DNA of 32,299 bases from Saccoglossus kowalevskii (Eukaryota; Hemichordata; Enteropneusta; Harrimaniidae), in NCBI RefSeq assembly GCF_000003605.2, contig NW_003124899.1, positions 389,515-421,813 of the forward strand. The letters run 5' to 3'. The notes below the pieces were generated by a model. That model was given only the letters and a program-made list of their open reading frames with translations. It did not search any database and was not told the origin of the DNA. How positions within the stretch are numbered: position 1 is the first letter of the stretch; each line of letters starts with the position of its first letter. Of this stretch, positions 29,323 to 32,299 are shown piece by piece. The position numbers and the translations under genes were made by a program.

Positions 29323-31600
29323 GTTTCTAAATTCGATGTGGTAAAAAGAGTACCATTACGTCATGTATATAATATAATTGTAGTTTGTAAGATTAAATGC
29401 ACTGAATATACAAAAAAAAGACTTGTGGTGCAAATTCAGGGTTTCTTCACAAAATAATCCCCTAAATAAAACTGGCATCAACGTTCAATACTTATAATAA
29501 AATATATGGAAAAAGAAAAACATTGATATCTTTGTCAGATGCCATCTCTTGTGTACGCCCAATCCACTAAAATCCCATGTGTTCACGAGACACCCTGTGA
29601 TGTATATAGGAATTCACGCAGACACTGAATTAATATAGACACGTGACTTGCAAATACCGAGTAATTCATACTATACGTATGTATCGGGGTGATGGATATT
29701 CAATTGGGTGTGTGACTGAGCTGACACGTGACAATATTTTCATTGAATCGCCAAGCATATCGCGTGAGGTTTTAAGTTATATAGGGTTGATTTCATATTC
29801 TTATAGTAAATAATATACGTTCATATAAAACTATTCAATATATAATATAACATTATGTATATATCCATATTCTAGATTATGAATCTGCGATTCCGATTCT
29901 GTAATCATTCTCAGTTGAATCCGAATTCGAATCGAAAACAAATCTAAACAATACATATCAGAATGGCGTTGTTTTTGATGACTGTTTTATATGAATTGTG
30001 AGCCTACTAACCGTGAATGTAAAACGTATTTTAAACTTTTCATTGGCTGACTAATGACGATCTGGTATGACTATGCACACAGTGATGGATAAGTAGTTGT
30101 GAATATACATATATAAGTATAAAATACCAAAATATTTTTATTTGAACATATACAGTAGGGTTACTAAAATATAAATAAAAAATATTCATAAATAAGGTGA
30201 GTGTATTCATTGTATGCTCACCCCGGCGTTCGTGGTCAGCGTACTCGGCTATGAAAGTTGCATACCTGATCGTATTCACCTGTAGTCCAATATTATATAA
30301 CGATACAACACATAAACTAGTGATAGATGTTCAACAGATGTATCAGTTACCATTTCCAGTGTTTATTGCGAGTACGTACGACAATATTCTCGCATGTACC
30401 CCCGTTTCCTATATACATCACGTAGACCTGAAACGCACATCTCGAAGTACGCGAGATTACTAGTCTGCGATGAAAGCATCAGTCGACGCCTCATCATGTA
30501 ACCGTGTATTCAACATCTAGCGCCCTCATAAGACAAGGCACAAGAGTTGTAGTTTGTTGTTATTAAGTTATTTTAAAACAGAATGTTCCGTCCAATGTAC
30601 ATATTTATGTGGCCGTGGGGAAACTTTAAGATGAATGACAGAAACACTGCTGCTAAAATAATGTCTCCTATCAGTACGGTAGATGTAGTTTATTGAGGAT
30701 TTCATGTTACGTGTGTTGTCCTTATGAACACCAAACATATTTAATGTTTAAATCACTACAAACTGGGCGTTTTATTCATCAAATCAATACTACTTTTTCA
30801 CAGTTCATTTTGTGCCCGGCGTCTCCAAAGGCCGTCCAGTAGTTTTTAACTAAATGTGAACATTTACATGTCATATAATTCTTAATTCAATGTCTTTGAT
30901 CGATCTTAACTGAAGGACGGAACCCAGATTCGAACCATTTTTCTGATTTAAAAATATTCCACAATTTTGTATTATTAGTTCAAAGCTTTTGAGAGGAAAA
31001 GTGCCAAATGCACATTTTCAAGACAAATAGGGGTTTCTAGACAGTGAAACAAAACAAAGTATTTCTTATTTCATAGGTCGTATTTGCAATATAACGGATC
31101 TGTACAGTCGAGCACCATCTTCATTGTGAAATATTAGTTCAAAAATTAATGAGCTTGAACATGGGTATTGTCCGTTATGTCAATTACTGTACCTCAGCAA
31201 TGTACCATACGTATGTGTACCCCCTCACTACAGTGTGGAATTTTTGCGAATTACTATTATTTTATCAGTTCATCTGTTTTAACAATCACTGATTATGTTC
31301 TTATAAGTTATTTTAAGGTTTTATAAAATCTCGTTAAATTTGGAAGTATGTATTTAGGTATATGAACACCAGAATCTGTATAAAAATAATTATAAATTTA
31401 AATAATAATTTAACATATCAGTAAATCACAAGGTTTTATTTTCTGGGTATCATAGTTTGTTTTCATGTCTTCGTTTCCATTACGCTGTCTCATAATTTAC
31501 TCCACCTCTTTCTGTGAGAATATCGATAATTAGTTTTTATAGACTACTTATTCTGTCAGGTTATGGTGTGTGGTGTACATTCTTAATATTGTATATAACA

Positions 31601-31606
31601 AATAAA
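31601..31606 (+). other. Candidate polyadenylation signal AATAAA (distal)
   Basis: AATAAAGACT is followed 20-40 nt later by a GT-rich stretch (CCTTGTATGTTGATTT), a normal poly(A) site arrangement. It would give a 3' UTR of over 2.5 kb if it serves this gene. Confidence 0.35.
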
Positions 31607-32299
31607 GACTATATGCGATGCAATTAGCATTTGGCCTTGTATGTTGATTTCAAGTAAAAAATCGTTCCGCCACGATGGAGACAAATATTGTAGTTTACAC
31701 TTAGATATTTAGATATAGATATTTATAAATGCGTTTCAGTCGAATCCAAACGCAGCTCTGTGATTGGTTATCAGAATTCCTCTGCCTACCAGACTCTACG
31801 TGATTATGTAAATCAAGATTTATTTTTTCTTGTTTTCGAATTTGTTGGAATGTCTGAGTAACGACAATAAATTGTTATTTGTTCTACGATTATTATTTGG
31901 TCCATTTCTAAACTCACGATGACTCTATTGTTGTTGTTACAAGAATACCTTATTTTCCTTTCTTTCGGCATCGTCTGCAATCCAGTGTATGGATTTAAAT
32001 CCCAAAGCGGTATTTCTACCTCACCCGAACAATATTCATAATCTTAGTATCAAACTGGAGGAGAAGGGTTATGCGCACGCCACATTGGGTCGTATCTGGG
32101 AGCTCTCAAATAGGACCTCACGAATACGACCTACTTTACATATTACCCATATTGCATTATACAAAATGGCTGGTAGGTTAGTTGTTAGTTTTTTTCGGTT
32201 TCTTCGCAGTGTGTACTCGATGTTTTGCGTTTACCAGTAATCGTACGTTTTCCTGACGCAGTATTTGAACCAATATCGCCTCGCGAGATAGCGATTCAG

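Larger units (their letters stand above)
29003..32299. other. Presumed 3' UTR and downstream flank
   Basis: AT-rich sequence without a supported gene. Contents: a TTAA-flanked element at 29201-29322, several AATAAA hexamers, and ORFs of 79-88 codons at 30040-30463 and 31989-32240 with no recognised domain. Confidence 0.6.

Noticed and set aside
31989-32240. 83-codon ORF at the right edge as part of a neighbouring gene
   Set aside because: No domain, and neither a clear acceptor nor donor around it; cannot be supported within this window.

Overview
The window is nuclear DNA from an animal, most likely a marine invertebrate; the species cannot be fixed from sequence alone. It is AT-rich. Its coding DNA is split into many short exons by introns of about 0.1 to 4.8 kb with GT/AG borders and pyrimidine-rich acceptors. 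It also carries microsatellites, a minisatellite with an assembly gap, and small inverted-repeat elements. Nothing looks prokaryotic.

One gene dominates and lies wholly on the plus strand. I joined 23 exons from 4391 to 28219 by hand. Every junction keeps reading phase, and the model gives 1,074 complete codons, still lacking its 5' end. The product is an adhesion G-protein-coupled receptor. From the N-terminus it has three discoidin (F5/8 type C) domains (exons 1-6), a short Thr/Pro-containing linker (exon 7), a GAIN domain (exons 8-14) with a complete GPS cleavage site reading His-Leu|Thr, and a seven-helix family B2 membrane domain (exons 15-22). A Ser/Lys-rich cytoplasmic tail follows (exon 23). 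The discoidin domains would bind a surface or matrix ligand. The GAIN domain would cut itself and keep the two fragments together. The new N-terminus (TNFAVLM) would be the tethered agonist for the membrane domain.

Layout: 1-4390 has no exon I can support (upstream intron or 5' flank). 4391-11049 holds the three discoidin domains, each on two exons. 12976-23808 holds the linker, GAIN and GPS, interrupted by a 4.75 kb intron with a rare GC donor, a 26-bp minisatellite, 496 Ns and an (AATAT)31 array. 24047-27466 holds the seven helices. 28106 onward is the cytoplasmic tail, whose end is ambiguous (stop at 28270, or two more small exons). 29003-32299 looks like 3' UTR and flank, with a good AATAAA at 31601.

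The points most worth checking are the discoidin-adhesion-GPCR architecture, the replacement of the usual end-to-end discoidin cysteines by a covarying internal pair, the GC-AG intron, and a family of TTAA-flanked miniature inverted-repeat elements clustered around the 3' exons.
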